From the NCBI GenBank assembly GCA_016712675.1, contig JADJQR010000001.1, positions 3,906,001 through 3,970,000 on the forward strand: 64,000 bases of DNA, read 5' to 3'. The notes under the pieces are model-generated. The model saw nothing but the letters and a program-made list of their open reading frames with translations. It was not told where the DNA came from and ran no database searches. Shown here one piece after another: positions 18,789 to 28,526 of this stretch (positions are counted from its first letter, which is position 1; every line of letters begins with the position of its first letter). Position numbers and translations under genes: made by a program. The stretch comes from a bacterium. GTDB taxonomy: Bacteria > Krumholzibacteriota > Krumholzibacteriia > LZORAL124-64-63.

Positions 18789-21700
18789 ATGAGGAACCGG
18801 CGGACCCAATGCGCGATCCTGGCCATGCTGCTGGCACTGCCGGCGGCGGGAGCCCCTCCCGCTGCCGAACCGGCGCCCCGCGTGCCCGGCGAGATCATCG
18901 TCAGCTTCCGCGCCGGCCTGCCGGGCCCGGCGAAGGCCGCGCTGCTGGGCGGCCGCCACCAGCACACCTTCCGGGCGGGCGGCGCCGAGTTGTGGACGCT
19001 GCCCGCGGGCGTCGACGTCGAGGACGCCGTGGCCACGCTGGCCGCCGATCCGCGCGTCGCCTGGGTGGAGCCCAACTACCTGATCGTGACGCAGGTCCTG
19101 CCTGACGATCCCCTCGTCGGCGAGCAGTGGAGCCTGCACAACACGGGTCAGACCATCGGCGGCCAGACCGGCATCCCCGACGCGGACATCGACGCACCCG
19201 AGGCCTGGGAGCTGACGACGGGCTCACCGGAGGTCGTGGTCGCCGTCCTGGACACCGGCATCGACTACCGGCATCCCGACCTGGCCGCGAACATGTGGCA
19301 CAATCCAGGTGAGACCCCGGGCAACGGCGTCGACGATGACCGCAACGGCTTTGTCGACGACGCGCTGGGGTGGGACTTCGCCTTCGAGGATTCCGATCCC
19401 CTGGACGACAGCAGCCACGGGACGCACTGCGCCGGGATCATCGGCGCGGTCGCCGACAACGGGCTGGGCGTGACCGGCGTGAGCCCGCGGACCCGGATCA
19501 TGGCCGTGAAGTTCCAGCGCGCCGACGGCGTCGGCAACCATGCCGATGCGGTGAGGGCCATCGACTATGCCGTCGCGATGGGCGCCGACATCCTCAGTTG
19601 CAGCTGGGGCAGCACTTCCCGATCGGAAGCGATGTTCTTGGCGCTCGACGCGGCACGGCAGGCCGGTGTCTTCGTCGTTGCCGCCGCCGGCAACCTGGGG
19701 GTCGACAACGATGCGCAGACCTACTACCCGGCCGGCTACGACCTGCCGAACGTGATCTCGGTGATGGCGTCCGACAACCGCGACGAGCGCGCGGTCATGG
19801 AGAACTGGGAGTCCAACTTCGGCGCGACGAGCGTCGATCTCGCGGCGCCGGGCCTGCGCATCTGGTCGACGGTGCGCGACGGGAACCACATGTACCTGTC
19901 CGGCACGTCCATGGCCACACCGCACGTGGCCGGCGCGCTGGCGTTGATGCTCGCGCGCTTTCCCGACACCGGCATCGAACGCGGTCGACGCCTGCTGCTG
20001 GACGTCGGTGTCGACCCGCTGCCCACGCTGGCTGGGCTGTGCGCGACGGGAGCACGCCTGAACGCCTACCGGCTGGTGGCCGATCCGGACACGATCGCGC
20101 CCGGGCCGGTGACCGACCTGGCCGTGACCGAAACAGCCTCCAACCGCGTCGAACTGGGCTGGACCGAGCCCGCAGACGACCAGGGCGTCACGGCGTTCGT
20201 GGTGCGCCACGCGCCGCAGCCGATCCTGGATGAAGCCGCGTGGGCGACAGCCACGCCGATCACCGGCGTGCCGGAACCAGCGGGGGTCGGCGCGAGCCTG
20301 CGCCTGGCCGTGAGGGGACTGCCGGCCGACCAGACGCACCATTTCGCCGTCCGCGCTCGCGACCGCTACGGCAACGAGTCGGGACTGTCAAACGCCGCCT
20401 GGACCGTCACGCTGCCGGCCCCGGTGCTGGAGGTCGCCACCGGCGCGCTTGAGATCCCTCTGCCTCTCGGGGGAACCGCGTCGCGCCCGCTCCGCATCAC
20501 CAACGCGGGCCCTGGCGTGCTGGATTTCGCCATCCCCCAGGGAACCGCCGGCGCCACGCCGGTACAGGCCCCCGGTGCCACGCCCGCGCCAACGCCCGGA
20601 CGCGGCGGCCCGGACGCGTTCGGCTACGGGTGGGCCGACGATGAGGCGGCCGGCGGGCCGACCTGGGACTGGATCGACATCGCCGGCCACGGCACCCTCG
20701 TCCAGCGCACCGGCCACTCGAACCAGGGGCCGTTCCCGATCGGCTTCGCGTTCCCGTTCTACGGGCGCCTGTTCGAGGGCTTCACGATCAGCACGCACGG
20801 CTGCGTGAGCCTGACTGCGGGCGTGACGTACGGCGCGAACGTCGCCCTGCCGTCGCCCGCCGCACCCGGCAACCTGCTCGCCTTGCTGTGGGACGAGCTG
20901 GACTCCGATGCGGGCACCTGCCACTACCTGGCGGACGGCGATCGCGTCATCGTGCAGTACACCGGCGTCACGACGGTCCAGGGACACGGACCGTTCACGA
21001 TGCAGCTGCGCTTCTTCCCCGACGGCATCATCGAGTACCTGTACCTGGACATGGCGGCGTCGGCGACGGACGCCACGGTGGGCATCCAGAACGGCGACGG
21101 CAGCGTCGGGCTGACCGTCGCTTCCGGTGCCGACGGTTGGTTGCGCGCCGGCCGTGCCGTGCGCCTGGCGCCGCCGCCGCGCTGGATCGCCACCCTGCCG
21201 GCGGCCGGGTCGCTGGGCGCGGGCGAGAGCCTCGACGTCGAGGTCGTGCTCGAGGCGGGCGACGTCTGCGCATCGCGCCTCCTCGCCGATCTTCACCTGT
21301 TGAGCAACGATCCCGGACGTCCCGCCGTGCTCGTTCCTGTCACCGCGGTCCTGACGGGCGAGGCACAGCTGGTCGTGGCGCCGGACCACCTGGACTTCGG
21401 CGGCATCAACGTGAGTGGAACGGCCGTGCGCCAGCTGACCCTGGCCAACGCCGCCTGCGTGGAGGTCGTGGTCAGCGGGATCACCAGCAGCGACCCGCAG
21501 TTCGGCGCCGACGTCGACCTGCCGCTCGTGCTGGCCGCCGGCCAGGCGGCGCAGGTGCCGGTGTCCTGCGCGCCCGGGGCTCTCGGGCCGGTCTCGGCCA
21601 CACTGACGCTGGAGTCGAACGACGCCGAGCGCCCGTTGATCCAGGTCGCGCTCGCCGGCACCGGCCTGCCGGCGCCCGACATCGTCGTCACGCCGCAGCA

Positions 21701-23570
21701 ATTCACGGTCGCGCTGGCACCAGGCGCGCGGCTGGAGCGGGTCCTGACGATCACCAACCGCGGTGTCGGCCCCCTGGTCCTGGCCTCGGCATCCATCGCC
21801 CTGGGCGGCTCCGCCCCCGCGGCATGGGTGGCTGCCGACGCGATCACCGACACGCTGGCGCCGGGGACCGAACGCGCGTGGACACTCGTCTTCGACGCAA
21901 GCGTCGTCTGCGGTGGCGTCTGGCTCGGCCAGGCGAACGTTGTGACCGACGACCCGGACCAACCGCTGCTGGTGGTGCCACTGGCGATGGAGGTGCCGGC
22001 CGCACCGGACCCGCGTTGGGAGTCTGCGTCAGTGGACTTCGGTCCCGTCTACCTGGGACAGACCAGGACGATCGACGTCGTCCTGCACAACCGGGGCTGC
22101 GCGCCGCTCGCGATCACGGGCGTGGACACGGACCATCCGGCCTTCGCCGTGGAGCCCGCGACGCCGTTCACCCTGGCGAGCGGCGCCGCCCGCACGTTCG
22201 GCGTCCTGTTCACGCCGGTGCGCGGGCAGGACGTGGCCGGCGCGCTGCGCGTGGCGACGGATGATCCCGACTTCCCGCTCCTGTCGCTGCCGCTCCGGGC
22301 CGTCGCCGGCCTCGAGCCACCGGCGATCGGGCTGTCGGCGACCTCGCTGGCCGGCACGGTGGACGCCGACAGTATGGACACGAGGCTCGTGCAGGTGCGG
22401 AACACCGGCACCGGCCCGCTGGATTTCACAGTCGAAGAGGTACAGTCCCGGCCTGCCGGCTCGCGCGCGGAGGGCTTCGTCAGCCCCGAGGGGCACGGCC
22501 TGCGCTGGGTCGACAGCCGCAACAGCCGCGGCCCCGCGTTCGCCTGGGTGGACATCGTAGGCACGGGCACCGCGGTGCTGACCGCGGGCAACAACGCGGT
22601 GAACGGGCCGCTGCCGATGCCGTTCGACTTCAACTTCTACGGGACGCCGACACCGTGGTTCTGGGTGAGCGCCAACGGCTTCGTGTCCTTCAACGCGCCG
22701 CCGCCCGCGTCCTCGGAGCACCTCGAACTGCCACACCCTGACGCACCCTATCTCATGGTGGCCCCGTACTGGGCCGACCTCGACCTGGATGCCGCCGACT
22801 CCGGTGACGTCTGGAGCGCGGTGGTCGACGGCCGGCTGGTCGTCCAGTGGGACAACGTCAGGCGACGCAGCCCGCCGTGGCGCATCACGTTCGAGACGAT
22901 CATCTCGCCGGACGGGACCATCCGCTTCCAGTACCTGTCGATGCCCGGCGCCGACCAGGCCGGCGCCTCGATCGGGGTCCAAGACCTCGGTGGTACCCAG
23001 GGGCTGTGCGTGATGAACGGCGCCGGGTACGCCGCCGACAGCCTCGCGATCGAGATCTCGCCGCAGCCCCGCTGGGCCACCGTCACGCCGACGTCCGGCC
23101 GCATCCCCCCGGGCGAGGTGCTCGACTTGCGCGTCGCCTTCGCGGCGGCCGGTCTGCCCGAGGGCCTCCACACCGGGAGCTTCCGCATCCTGAGCAACGA
23201 CCCGTCACAGCCGGCGGTCACCGTGGGGCTTTCGTTCGCCGTCGCCACCGAGGACACGACCGGCGGCGGTCCCGGGCAGCCGCCCGCGACGCCGGTCACC
23301 GCGCTGGCCGGCGGGGCGCCCAACCCGTTCCGCGAGGGAACGCAGGTGCGCTTCTCCCTGGCCGAGGCGGGCCCGGTCCAGCTGCAGGTGTTCGACCTGC
23401 GCGGAGCCCTGGTCCAGACACTGGCCGAGGGCGTCCACATGGCGGGCGCGCACGAATACCGGTGGAACGGTCGCGACCGGCGGGGAGCGCCGGCAGCGAC
23501 GGGCATCTACGTCTGCCGGCTGCGGAGCCCCGCGGGCGTCGTGACGCGGCGCCTGACGCTGCTGCGCTGA
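18789..23570 (+). CDS. Secreted subtilisin-family (S8) peptidase, multidomain
   Basis: This 1593-residue protein has a signal peptide (residues 1-~22) and an inhibitor-like propeptide (GEIIVSFRAGLPG ... VAWVEPNYLI). An S8 catalytic domain follows with the full triad D155 (VLDTGID), H210 (SSHGTHCAG) and S374 (SGTSMATPHVAG). A fibronectin type III-like domain lies at about residues 440-540. Two copies of a repeated module (GYGWADDEAAGGPTWDWIDI and HGLRWVDSRNSRGPAFAWVDI, each with PFPIGFAFPFYG-type strands) alternate with choice-of-anchor-D-like Ig domains (LDFGGINVSGTAVRQLTLANA). The last ~90 residues are a FlgD-type module ending RRLTLLR. It probably degrades proteins outside the cell or processes surface proteins. 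Confidence 0.9.
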   Translation: MRNRRTQCAILAMLLALPAAGAPPAAEPAPRVPGEIIVSFRAGLPGPAKAALLGGRHQHTFRAGGAELWTLPAGVDVEDAVATLAADPRVAWVEPNYLIVTQVLPDDPLVGEQWSLHNTGQTIGGQTGIPDADIDAPEAWELTTGSPEVVVAVLDTGIDYRHPDLAANMWHNPGETPGNGVDDDRNGFVDDALGWDFAFEDSDPLDDSSHGTHCAGIIGAVADNGLGVTGVSPRTRIMAVKFQRADGVGNHADAVRAIDYAVAMGADILSCSWGSTSRSEAMFLALDAARQAGVFVVAAAGNLGVDNDAQTYYPAGYDLPNVISVMASDNRDERAVMENWESNFGATSVDLAAPGLRIWSTVRDGNHMYLSGTSMATPHVAGALALMLARFPDTGIERGRRLLLDVGVDPLPTLAGLCATGARLNAYRLVADPDTIAPGPVTDLAVTETASNRVELGWTEPADDQGVTAFVVRHAPQPILDEAAWATATPITGVPEPAGVGASLRLAVRGLPADQTHHFAVRARDRYGNESGLSNAAWTVTLPAPVLEVATGALEIPLPLGGTASRPLRITNAGPGVLDFAIPQGTAGATPVQAPGATPAPTPGRGGPDAFGYGWADDEAAGGPTWDWIDIAGHGTLVQRTGHSNQGPFPIGFAFPFYGRLFEGFTISTHGCVSLTAGVTYGANVALPSPAAPGNLLALLWDELDSDAGTCHYLADGDRVIVQYTGVTTVQGHGPFTMQLRFFPDGIIEYLYLDMAASATDATVGIQNGDGSVGLTVASGADGWLRAGRAVRLAPPPRWIATLPAAGSLGAGESLDVEVVLEAGDVCASRLLADLHLLSNDPGRPAVLVPVTAVLTGEAQLVVAPDHLDFGGINVSGTAVRQLTLANAACVEVVVSGITSSDPQFGADVDLPLVLAAGQAAQVPVSCAPGALGPVSATLTLESNDAERPLIQVALAGTGLPAPDIVVTPQQFTVALAPGARLERVLTITNRGVGPLVLASASIALGGSAPAAWVAADAITDTLAPGTERAWTLVFDASVVCGGVWLGQANVVTDDPDQPLLVVPLAMEVPAAPDPRWESASVDFGPVYLGQTRTIDVVLHNRGCAPLAITGVDTDHPAFAVEPATPFTLASGAARTFGVLFTPVRGQDVAGALRVATDDPDFPLLSLPLRAVAGLEPPAIGLSATSLAGTVDADSMDTRLVQVRNTGTGPLDFTVEEVQSRPAGSRAEGFVSPEGHGLRWVDSRNSRGPAFAWVDIVGTGTAVLTAGNNAVNGPLPMPFDFNFYGTPTPWFWVSANGFVSFNAPPPASSEHLELPHPDAPYLMVAPYWADLDLDAADSGDVWSAVVDGRLVVQWDNVRRRSPPWRITFETIISPDGTIRFQYLSMPGADQAGASIGVQDLGGTQGLCVMNGAGYAADSLAIEISPQPRWATVTPTSGRIPPGEVLDLRVAFAAAGLPEGLHTGSFRILSNDPSQPAVTVGLSFAVATEDTTGGGPGQPPATPVTALAGGAPNPFREGTQVRFSLAEAGPVQLQVFDLRGALVQTLAEGVHMAGAHEYRWNGRDRRGAPAATGIYVCRLRSPAGVVTRRLTLLR

Positions 23571-23596
23571 GGGCTTCGCGCGAGCGGCACGCCGGC

Positions 23597-24589
23597 TCAG
23601 GCCCCGGGCGGGAACAGGCGGCGTTCGACTTCCCCGGAGTCGCCCACCTCGCGCACGTGCTCCCACGCCGCCTGCGCCGCCGGGAAACGTCGTCGGAGCA
23701 GGTTCAGCCACTGCTTGAGGCGTCCGGGGCGGTGCCTCTCGGCGAAATCGCCGGCCAGGCCGTCCCAGAACGCGCGGATGTGCGGCAACAGGTCCTCCCA
23801 CGCCAGGGTGTCGCCGTCACCGCCGCCATCGCCGTCACCGCCGCCCAGCGACCGGCGGATCGCCAGCGCCAGCCCCGGGTCGGCCACCAGGCCGCGCCCG
23901 AGCATCAGCGCCTCGCAGCCGCTCTCGGCCAGGCAGCGCCGCGCGTCAGCCACTGTCCACAGCTCGCCGTTGGCCACGACCGGAACGGCCACGACCGCGC
24001 GCACCCGGGCGATGCGGTCCCAGCGCGCCGGCGGCCGGTAGCCGTCCGCCTGCGTCCGCGCGTGCACGACGATCTCCCCTGCCCCGCCGTCCGCCAGCGC
24101 GCGGGCGCAGTCCAGCAGCCGCGACTCGTCGCGGTAGCCCAGGCGCATCTTGGCCGAGACGGGCAGGCCGGTTGGCACGGCCGCGCGCACGGCCGCGACG
24201 ATCGCGCGCAGCAGCTCCGGCTCGTCCAGCAGCACGGCGCCCCCGCGATGCCGGTTCACGGTGCGCGCGGGGCACCCGAAGTTCAGGTCCACGCCCTCGG
24301 CGCCGAGCGCGGCCAGGGCCGCCGCGTTGGCGGCCAGGCAACCCGGGTCCGAGCCCAGCAGCTGCGGCCGCACCGGCGTGCCGGCGACCGTCCGGCTGCC
24401 GGCCCGCAGCTCCGGCACCAGGCGCAACAGGACCTGGTCGGGGACGCGGCGATCGGTGACACGGATGAACTCGGACACGCAGCGGTCCACCCCGCCCACC
24501 CGCGTCAGCACCTCGCGCAGGTGGTGGTCGAGCAGGCCCTCCATGGGGGCCAGCAGCAGGCGCGTCGTGGCCGGTGTCGGTGAAGTCAT
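23597..24589 (-). CDS. dusC: tRNA-dihydrouridine synthase (DusC-like)
   Basis: This 330-residue FMN enzyme reduces uridine to dihydrouridine in tRNA. Family motifs are LLAPMEGLLDHHLREVL at the N-terminus, VDLNFGCPARTVNRHRGGAVLL with the catalytic Cys, VSAKMRLGY, VVHARTQADGY, VPVVANGELW and MLGRGLVADP. The PMEG start and the absence of the DusB-type PMAGVTD favour the DusC/DusA-like group. A Gly/Asp low-complexity insert (GGGDGDGGGDGD, about residues 250-262) comes from a gcc/gtc-rich microsatellite at 23816-23849. It is convergent with the subtilase and divergent from the cache/chemoreceptor pair. Confidence 0.88.
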   Translation of the reverse strand: MTSPTPATTRLLLAPMEGLLDHHLREVLTRVGGVDRCVSEFIRVTDRRVPDQVLLRLVPELRAGSRTVAGTPVRPQLLGSDPGCLAANAAALAALGAEGVDLNFGCPARTVNRHRGGAVLLDEPELLRAIVAAVRAAVPTGLPVSAKMRLGYRDESRLLDCARALADGGAGEIVVHARTQADGYRPPARWDRIARVRAVVAVPVVANGELWTVADARRCLAESGCEALMLGRGLVADPGLALAIRRSLGGGDGDGGGDGDTLAWEDLLPHIRAFWDGLAGDFAERHRPGRLKQWLNLLRRRFPAAQAAWEHVREVGDSGEVERRLFPPGA

Positions 24590-24801
24590 GCTTCCGGAGC
24601 CCCTCCGTCACCGGGAAATTCCTTCCCGGTCATGAACGACCCAAGGTCGCTGCTCGCCGCCCGAATGGCGAGCCGGTCAGGGTCGGTGGGCGCCCGAGGG
24701 CGCCTGGGCCTGTCCCCGCCACGCCGCCATCCCGCTGGCCGCCAACGCACTGCGCGCACGGCCCGCGCGCCTTGCCGGCGCCGTACGCGGCCTCCCGCCG
24801 C

Positions 24802-24817
24802 TGGCATGCGAAATGCC
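24802..24817 (+). promoter_or_regulatory. Possible sigma-54 promoter of cache/chemoreceptor genes
   Basis: TGGCATG-N4-ATGCC matches the -24 box in six of seven positions and keeps the GG-N10-GC spacing; the -12 box is weaker (ATGCC against TTGCW). It lies 70 bp upstream of the chosen ATG at 24888. The rest of the 298-bp region 24590-24887 shows no gene. Confidence 0.35.
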
Positions 24818-24887
24818 TGTAGGCTTCGGGGGCGCCCCGTCGCGCGGACGCCCACGACTTTTTCCAGGTACCCACGGAGGTGGATCG

Positions 24888-25340
24888 ATGAAGAAGATCC
24901 TGGTGATGGCGATCGCCTTGTTCGCGTTCCTGGCGCCCGTGCTGGGCGCCGCTGCCGACGACCCGCAGCAGGAGGCCAAGGCCCTGGTCGAGTCCGCTGC
25001 GGCGTTCCTGAAGGCCAACGGCAAGGAAGCGACGCTGGCGGAGATGAACAAGGCCGGCGGTCAGTTCGTCAAGGGCGACCTCTACGTGTTCGCCTACGAC
25101 CTGACGGCCACGATCGTGGCCCACCCGAAGAACCCGAAGCTGGTCGGCAAGAACCTCATGGAGGTGCCCGACACCGACGGCAAGCAGTTCCGCAAGGAGA
25201 TCGTGGAAACGGCCAAGGCCTCGGGGTTCGGCTGGGTGGACTACAAGTACCTGAATCCCGAGAGCAAGAAGGTCGAAGCCAAGACGACGTACCTGCAGAA
25301 GGCAGGCGACATCGTGCTCTGCTGCGGCACCTACAAGTAG
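24888..25340 (+). CDS. Periplasmic single-cache-domain protein
   Basis: This 150-residue protein is chosen to start at the ATG at 24888, preceded by GGAGG, which gives a standard signal peptide (MKKILVMAIALFAFLAPVLGAAA). The mature part is a lone cache domain: GDLYVFAYDLTATIVAHPKNPKLVGKNL, MEVPDTDGKQFRKEIVETAK, FGWVDYKYLNPESKKVEAKTTY. Such free-standing cache proteins bind small metabolites in the periplasm and usually work with a membrane receptor. The chemoreceptor gene 69 bp downstream is the obvious partner. The separating hairpin at 25350 could lower expression of the second gene. Confidence 0.85.
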   Translation: MKKILVMAIALFAFLAPVLGAAADDPQQEAKALVESAAAFLKANGKEATLAEMNKAGGQFVKGDLYVFAYDLTATIVAHPKNPKLVGKNLMEVPDTDGKQFRKEIVETAKASGFGWVDYKYLNPESKKVEAKTTYLQKAGDIVLCCGTYK

Positions 25341-25349
25341 AACCCGGCC

Positions 25350-25376
25350 GCCGGCAGGGCCGCCAGCCCTGCCGGC
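25350..25376 (+). terminator. Hairpin between cache gene and chemoreceptor
   Basis: Two perfect 10-bp arms (25350-25359 and 25367-25376) enclose a 7-nt loop, 9 bp past the cache-protein stop. It may be a terminator or an attenuating intra-operon hairpin, since the next gene is in the same direction. Confidence 0.5.
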
Positions 25377-25409
25377 CTGCCCGTTCCCGACCGAAGGAAG
25401 GCGCTGCCC

Positions 25410-26897
25410 ATGAGCCGGTTGTTCGCGAACCTGACCGTGGCAAGGAAGCTGCTTGCGCTGCCGATCATCGTGGTGGCCTCGATGGCCGGGCTCGTCGCGC
25501 TGGCGTACGTGGGGTTCGCGCGCCAGTCGGCCGCGACCGATGACCTCTACAACAACCGCTTCATCGGCTACCAGAACGGATCCCGCATCGTCAACGACGT
25601 CAACGTCGTGCATCGCAACATCTACAAGGTCCTGGGCCTGGCGGCCGCGAACGCCGACGGGGCCATCATCGAGAAGCTGGCAGGCGCGCAACTGGTCGCG
25701 CTCGACGCGACGCAGGAGTTCGCAGCGACGCTGCTTGCGCAGGACTCGCTGCTCGAGGAAGAGCGGGAGCTGCTCAAATCGGCTTTGGCGAAGCTGGCGC
25801 CGTACCGCGACCAGGCCGCCATGACGCTCGACATGGCCCAGACGGACTTCTCGGTGGCGCTCACCTTCATGGTCGGCGCGGACACGAGCTTCCAGACCCT
25901 GCACGAGGACCTCACGGCGCTGCAGGCGCTCGAGGACCGGCTGGGACGGGAGAACCACGCGGGGCTGAAGTCCGGCTTCCGGGTGATGCTACGCACGTTC
26001 ATCCTCGTTGCCGCCGGCATCGGAGTCTTCACCACGCTGGCCAGCCTGCTGATCACCCGGATGATCTCACGCCGCCTGAGCGAGACGATGGGCGTCATCG
26101 GCCGCGTCGCCGACGGCGACCTCACGCACGTGATCGTGGACGAGTCGGGGGACGAACTGGGACAGCTGGCCCAGTCGGTCGACGCCATGCGCATGCGGAT
26201 GGGCGCCGCCGTCGGACAGTCGCAGGAGATCGCACTGCACCTGTCGGACGCCGCCGCCGCCCAGGCCGCGGCGCTGGAGCAGACCGCCGCCTCGCTCGGC
26301 CAGCTGGAGTCGATGACGCTGCGCAACGCCGACAGCGCCGGCGAGGCGAACCGCCTGCTGGCCGAGGCCAACGGCATCATCGTGCAGGCCAACCGCTCGA
26401 TGGCGCAACTGGCGATCTCCACGAAGGAGATCGCCGAAGCGAGCCTGCGCACGCAGGACGTCGTCAAGAGCATCGACGAGATCGCCTTCCAGACGAACCT
26501 GCTGGCCCTCAACGCCGCCGTCGAGGCGGCGCGCGCCGGCCAGGCCGGCGCCGGCTTCGCCGTCGTGGCGGAGGAGGTGCGCAATCTTGCCCGCCGAGCC
26601 ACCGAGTCGGCGCAGAGCACGTCCGGACTCATCGAGGACACGATGCGGAAGGTCCACGACGGCGAGCGGCTCGCCCAGGCCACCCGCGGCGACTTCGATG
26701 CGGTCGCCGCCGCGGCCGAGCGGGTCGTCGCGATCATGTCCGGCATCGCGGGTGCCACGCGCGAGCAGTCCGAGGGAATCGTGCAGATCAACCTGGCCGT
26801 GAACGAGATGAACGAGGTCGTGCAGCGTAATGTGAATGCATCTAACGAGCTGGCCGATGCCATGTCGGTCTTCCGCACCAGCGCCCCGGGCGAGTGA
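25410..26897 (+). CDS. Methyl-accepting chemotaxis protein
   Basis: This is a 495-residue inner-membrane receptor. TM1 lies at about residues 13-34 and a helical periplasmic sensor (four-helix-bundle type) at ~35-185. TM2 is at ~193-215, followed by a HAMP domain ([21 protein letters not shown]). The cytoplasmic signalling hairpin carries the CheW/CheA-binding tip [22 protein letters not shown] and [14 protein letters not shown]. It should pass periplasmic ligand signals to a CheA kinase. The upstream soluble cache protein is a likely ligand-binding partner. No che genes are in the window. A tail for CheR/CheB docking is absent. Confidence 0.92.
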   Translation: MSRLFANLTVARKLLALPIIVVASMAGLVALAYVGFARQSAATDDLYNNRFIGYQNGSRIVNDVNVVHRNIYKVLGLAAANADGAIIEKLAGAQLVALDATQEFAATLLAQDSLLEEERELLKSALAKLAPYRDQAAMTLDMAQTDFSVALTFMVGADTSFQTLHEDLTALQALEDRLGRENHAGLKSGFRVMLRTFILVAAGIGVFTTLASLLITRMISRRLSETMGVIGRVADGDLTHVIVDESGDELGQLAQSVDAMRMRMGAAVGQSQEIALHLSDAAAAQAAALEQTAASLGQLESMTLRNADSAGEANRLLAEANGIIVQANRSMAQLAISTKEIAEASLRTQDVVKSIDEIAFQTNLLALNAAVEAARAGQAGAGFAVVAEEVRNLARRATESAQSTSGLIEDTMRKVHDGERLAQATRGDFDAVAAAAERVVAIMSGIAGATREQSEGIVQINLAVNEMNEVVQRNVNASNELADAMSVFRTSAPGE

Positions 26898-26913
26898 CAC
26901 GCCCGGGACACGC

Positions 26914-27333
26914 TTACTCGCCGATGATCTTGACCAGGACCCGCTTGCGGCGACGCCCGTCGAACTCGCCGTAGAAGACCTGTTCCCAGCGCCCGAAATC
27001 CAGGCGGCCGCCGGTCACGGCGATCACCACCTCGCGCCCCATCACCTGGCGTTTGAGGTGCGCGTCGGCGTTGTCCTCGCCCGTCAGGTTGTGGTGGTAC
27101 TGGTCCGTGGGCGCGTGCGGGGCCAGCCGCTCCAGCCACTTCTCGTAGTCGTAGTGCAGGCCGGACTCGTCGTCATTGATGAATACCGAAGCGGTGATGT
27201 GCATCGCGTTGACCAGGCACAGGCCCTCCTGGATCCCGCTGCGCGCCAGTGCGGCCGCCACCTGCGGCGTGATGTTCACGAACCCGCGCCGCGCGGGCAC
27301 CTCGAGCGCGATCTCTTCGCGATGACTCCTCAT
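26914..27333 (-). CDS. YjbQ family (UPF0047) protein
   Basis: This 139-residue cytosolic protein shows the full YjbQ pattern: [81 protein letters not shown] and [23 protein letters not shown]. YjbQ proteins form small trimers with a weak thiamine-phosphate synthase activity reported for some members; their true role is unsettled. The ATG lies 2 bp after the stop of the desulfurase-like gene, so this is the last gene of the dsrC operon. Its presence there may link it to sulfur transfer, but that is only positional. Confidence 0.88.
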   Translation of the reverse strand: MRSHREEIALEVPARRGFVNITPQVAAALARSGIQEGLCLVNAMHITASVFINDDESGLHYDYEKWLERLAPHAPTDQYHHNLTGEDNADAHLKRQVMGREVVIAVTGGRLDFGRWEQVFYGEFDGRRRKRVLVKIIGE

Positions 27334-27335
27334 CG

Positions 27336-28526
27336 TCAACCCTCCCGGCTGCGGCCCAGTTCGGCGATGTCCGCCACCGCCCTCACGGCCGCCTCGACAT
27401 GCGCGGGCGTGTTGAACGGCCCCACCCCGAACCGCACCGAGCCATGCATCCTGTCCGTGCCCAGGTGCTCGTGGACCATCGGCGCGCAGTGCAGGCCCGT
27501 GCGGCAGGCGATGCCATGGTCCACATCCAGCATCGTGCCCACGTCGCCCGCGACCAGGCCCGCCACGTTGAACGAGAGCACGCTGATGCGCTCGCGGTCC
27601 AGCACCTCGTCGGCGCAGTAGAGCGTGACGCCGTCGATGGCGGCCAGGCCGTCCCGCAGCCGCCGCCACAGGTCCATCTCCCGCCCGTGCAGCGCGGCCA
27701 CACCCTGCTCCCGCACCCACTTGACGCCCGCGTTCAGCCCGGCGATGCCCGGCAGGTTCGGCGTCCCGTACTCCATGCGGTACGGGTACTCCTCCAGGTG
27801 CGACCGCTGCGCGCTGCGCACGCCCGTGCCGCCGGCGCGCACCTGGCGCAGTTCGACGTCCGGGTGCACGTACATGCCGCCGATGCCCATCGGCCCCATC
27901 AGCGACTTGTGCCCGGTGAAGCAGATGACGCCGGCGCCCAGCGCCTCCATGTCCAGCGGCAGCATGCCGGCCGTCTGCGAGACGTCCAGCACCAGCGGGA
28001 TGCCGCGTTCGCGGCAGGCGCGCCCGATCGGCGCCACCGGCTGCACGGTGCCGATCACGTTCGAGCCGTGGTTGATGACGACCGCTCGCGTTCGCGGATT
28101 CATTCTCGCGATGACCTCGTCCGGGTCGACATAGCCGCTGCCGTCGAAGTCCACCCAGTCCACGTCCACGCCCTCCTGCTGCAGCTTCCACAGCGGACGG
28201 AGCGACGAGTTGTGCTCAAGGTGCGTCGTCACCGCATGGTCGCCCGGCCGCAGCAGGCCGAAGATGGCCAGGTTCAGCGCGTCGGTGGCATTGTAGCCGA
28301 ACACGAGCCGGTTCGGGTCCGTCCCGCCGAGGAACCCGCAGAGCAGTCGCCGCGTCGCCTCCACCACGTCGCCGGCCTCGATGCACAGGTCGTAGCCGGA
28401 CCGGCCCGGATTCACGCCGTAGCGCCGGTAGAACGCGTCCATGTAGGCGTACACGGCCTCGGGCTTGGGGAACGAGGTGGCGCCGTTATCCAGGTAGATC
28501 AGGCTGGCCTCAGCTGGCTGGTTCAT
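27336..28526 (-). CDS. Cysteine desulfurase-like class V aminotransferase
   Basis: This 396-residue PLP enzyme carries the hallmarks of the cysteine desulfurase (Csd/SufS-like) family. These are [15 protein letters not shown] at the N-terminus, the [10 protein letters not shown] segment, [15 protein letters not shown], the PLP lysine in [11 protein letters not shown], and the reactive-loop cysteine in CRTGLHCAP. It would take sulfur from cysteine as a persulfide. The start overlaps the end of the DsrK-like gene by 17 bp. Placement behind dsrC-dsrM-dsrK and near TusA/DsrE genes suggests it feeds sulfur into that relay. A selenocysteine lyase role is an alternative in a selenoprotein-making cell. 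Confidence 0.85.
   Translation of the reverse strand: MNQPAEASLIYLDNGATSFPKPEAVYAYMDAFYRRYGVNPGRSGYDLCIEAGDVVEATRRLLCGFLGGTDPNRLVFGYNATDALNLAIFGLLRPGDHAVTTHLEHNSSLRPLWKLQQEGVDVDWVDFDGSGYVDPDEVIARMNPRTRAVVINHGSNVIGTVQPVAPIGRACRERGIPLVLDVSQTAGMLPLDMEALGAGVICFTGHKSLMGPMGIGGMYVHPDVELRQVRAGGTGVRSAQRSHLEEYPYRMEYGTPNLPGIAGLNAGVKWVREQGVAALHGREMDLWRRLRDGLAAIDGVTLYCADEVLDRERISVLSFNVAGLVAGDVGTMLDVDHGIACRTGLHCAPMVHEHLGTDRMHGSVRFGVGPFNTPAHVEAAVRAVADIAELGRSREG

Noticed and set aside
23816-23849. Short gcc/gtc repeats resembling a repeat array
   Set aside because: These are trinucleotide microsatellites inside dusC encoding a Gly/Asp linker, with no spacers, so not a CRISPR.
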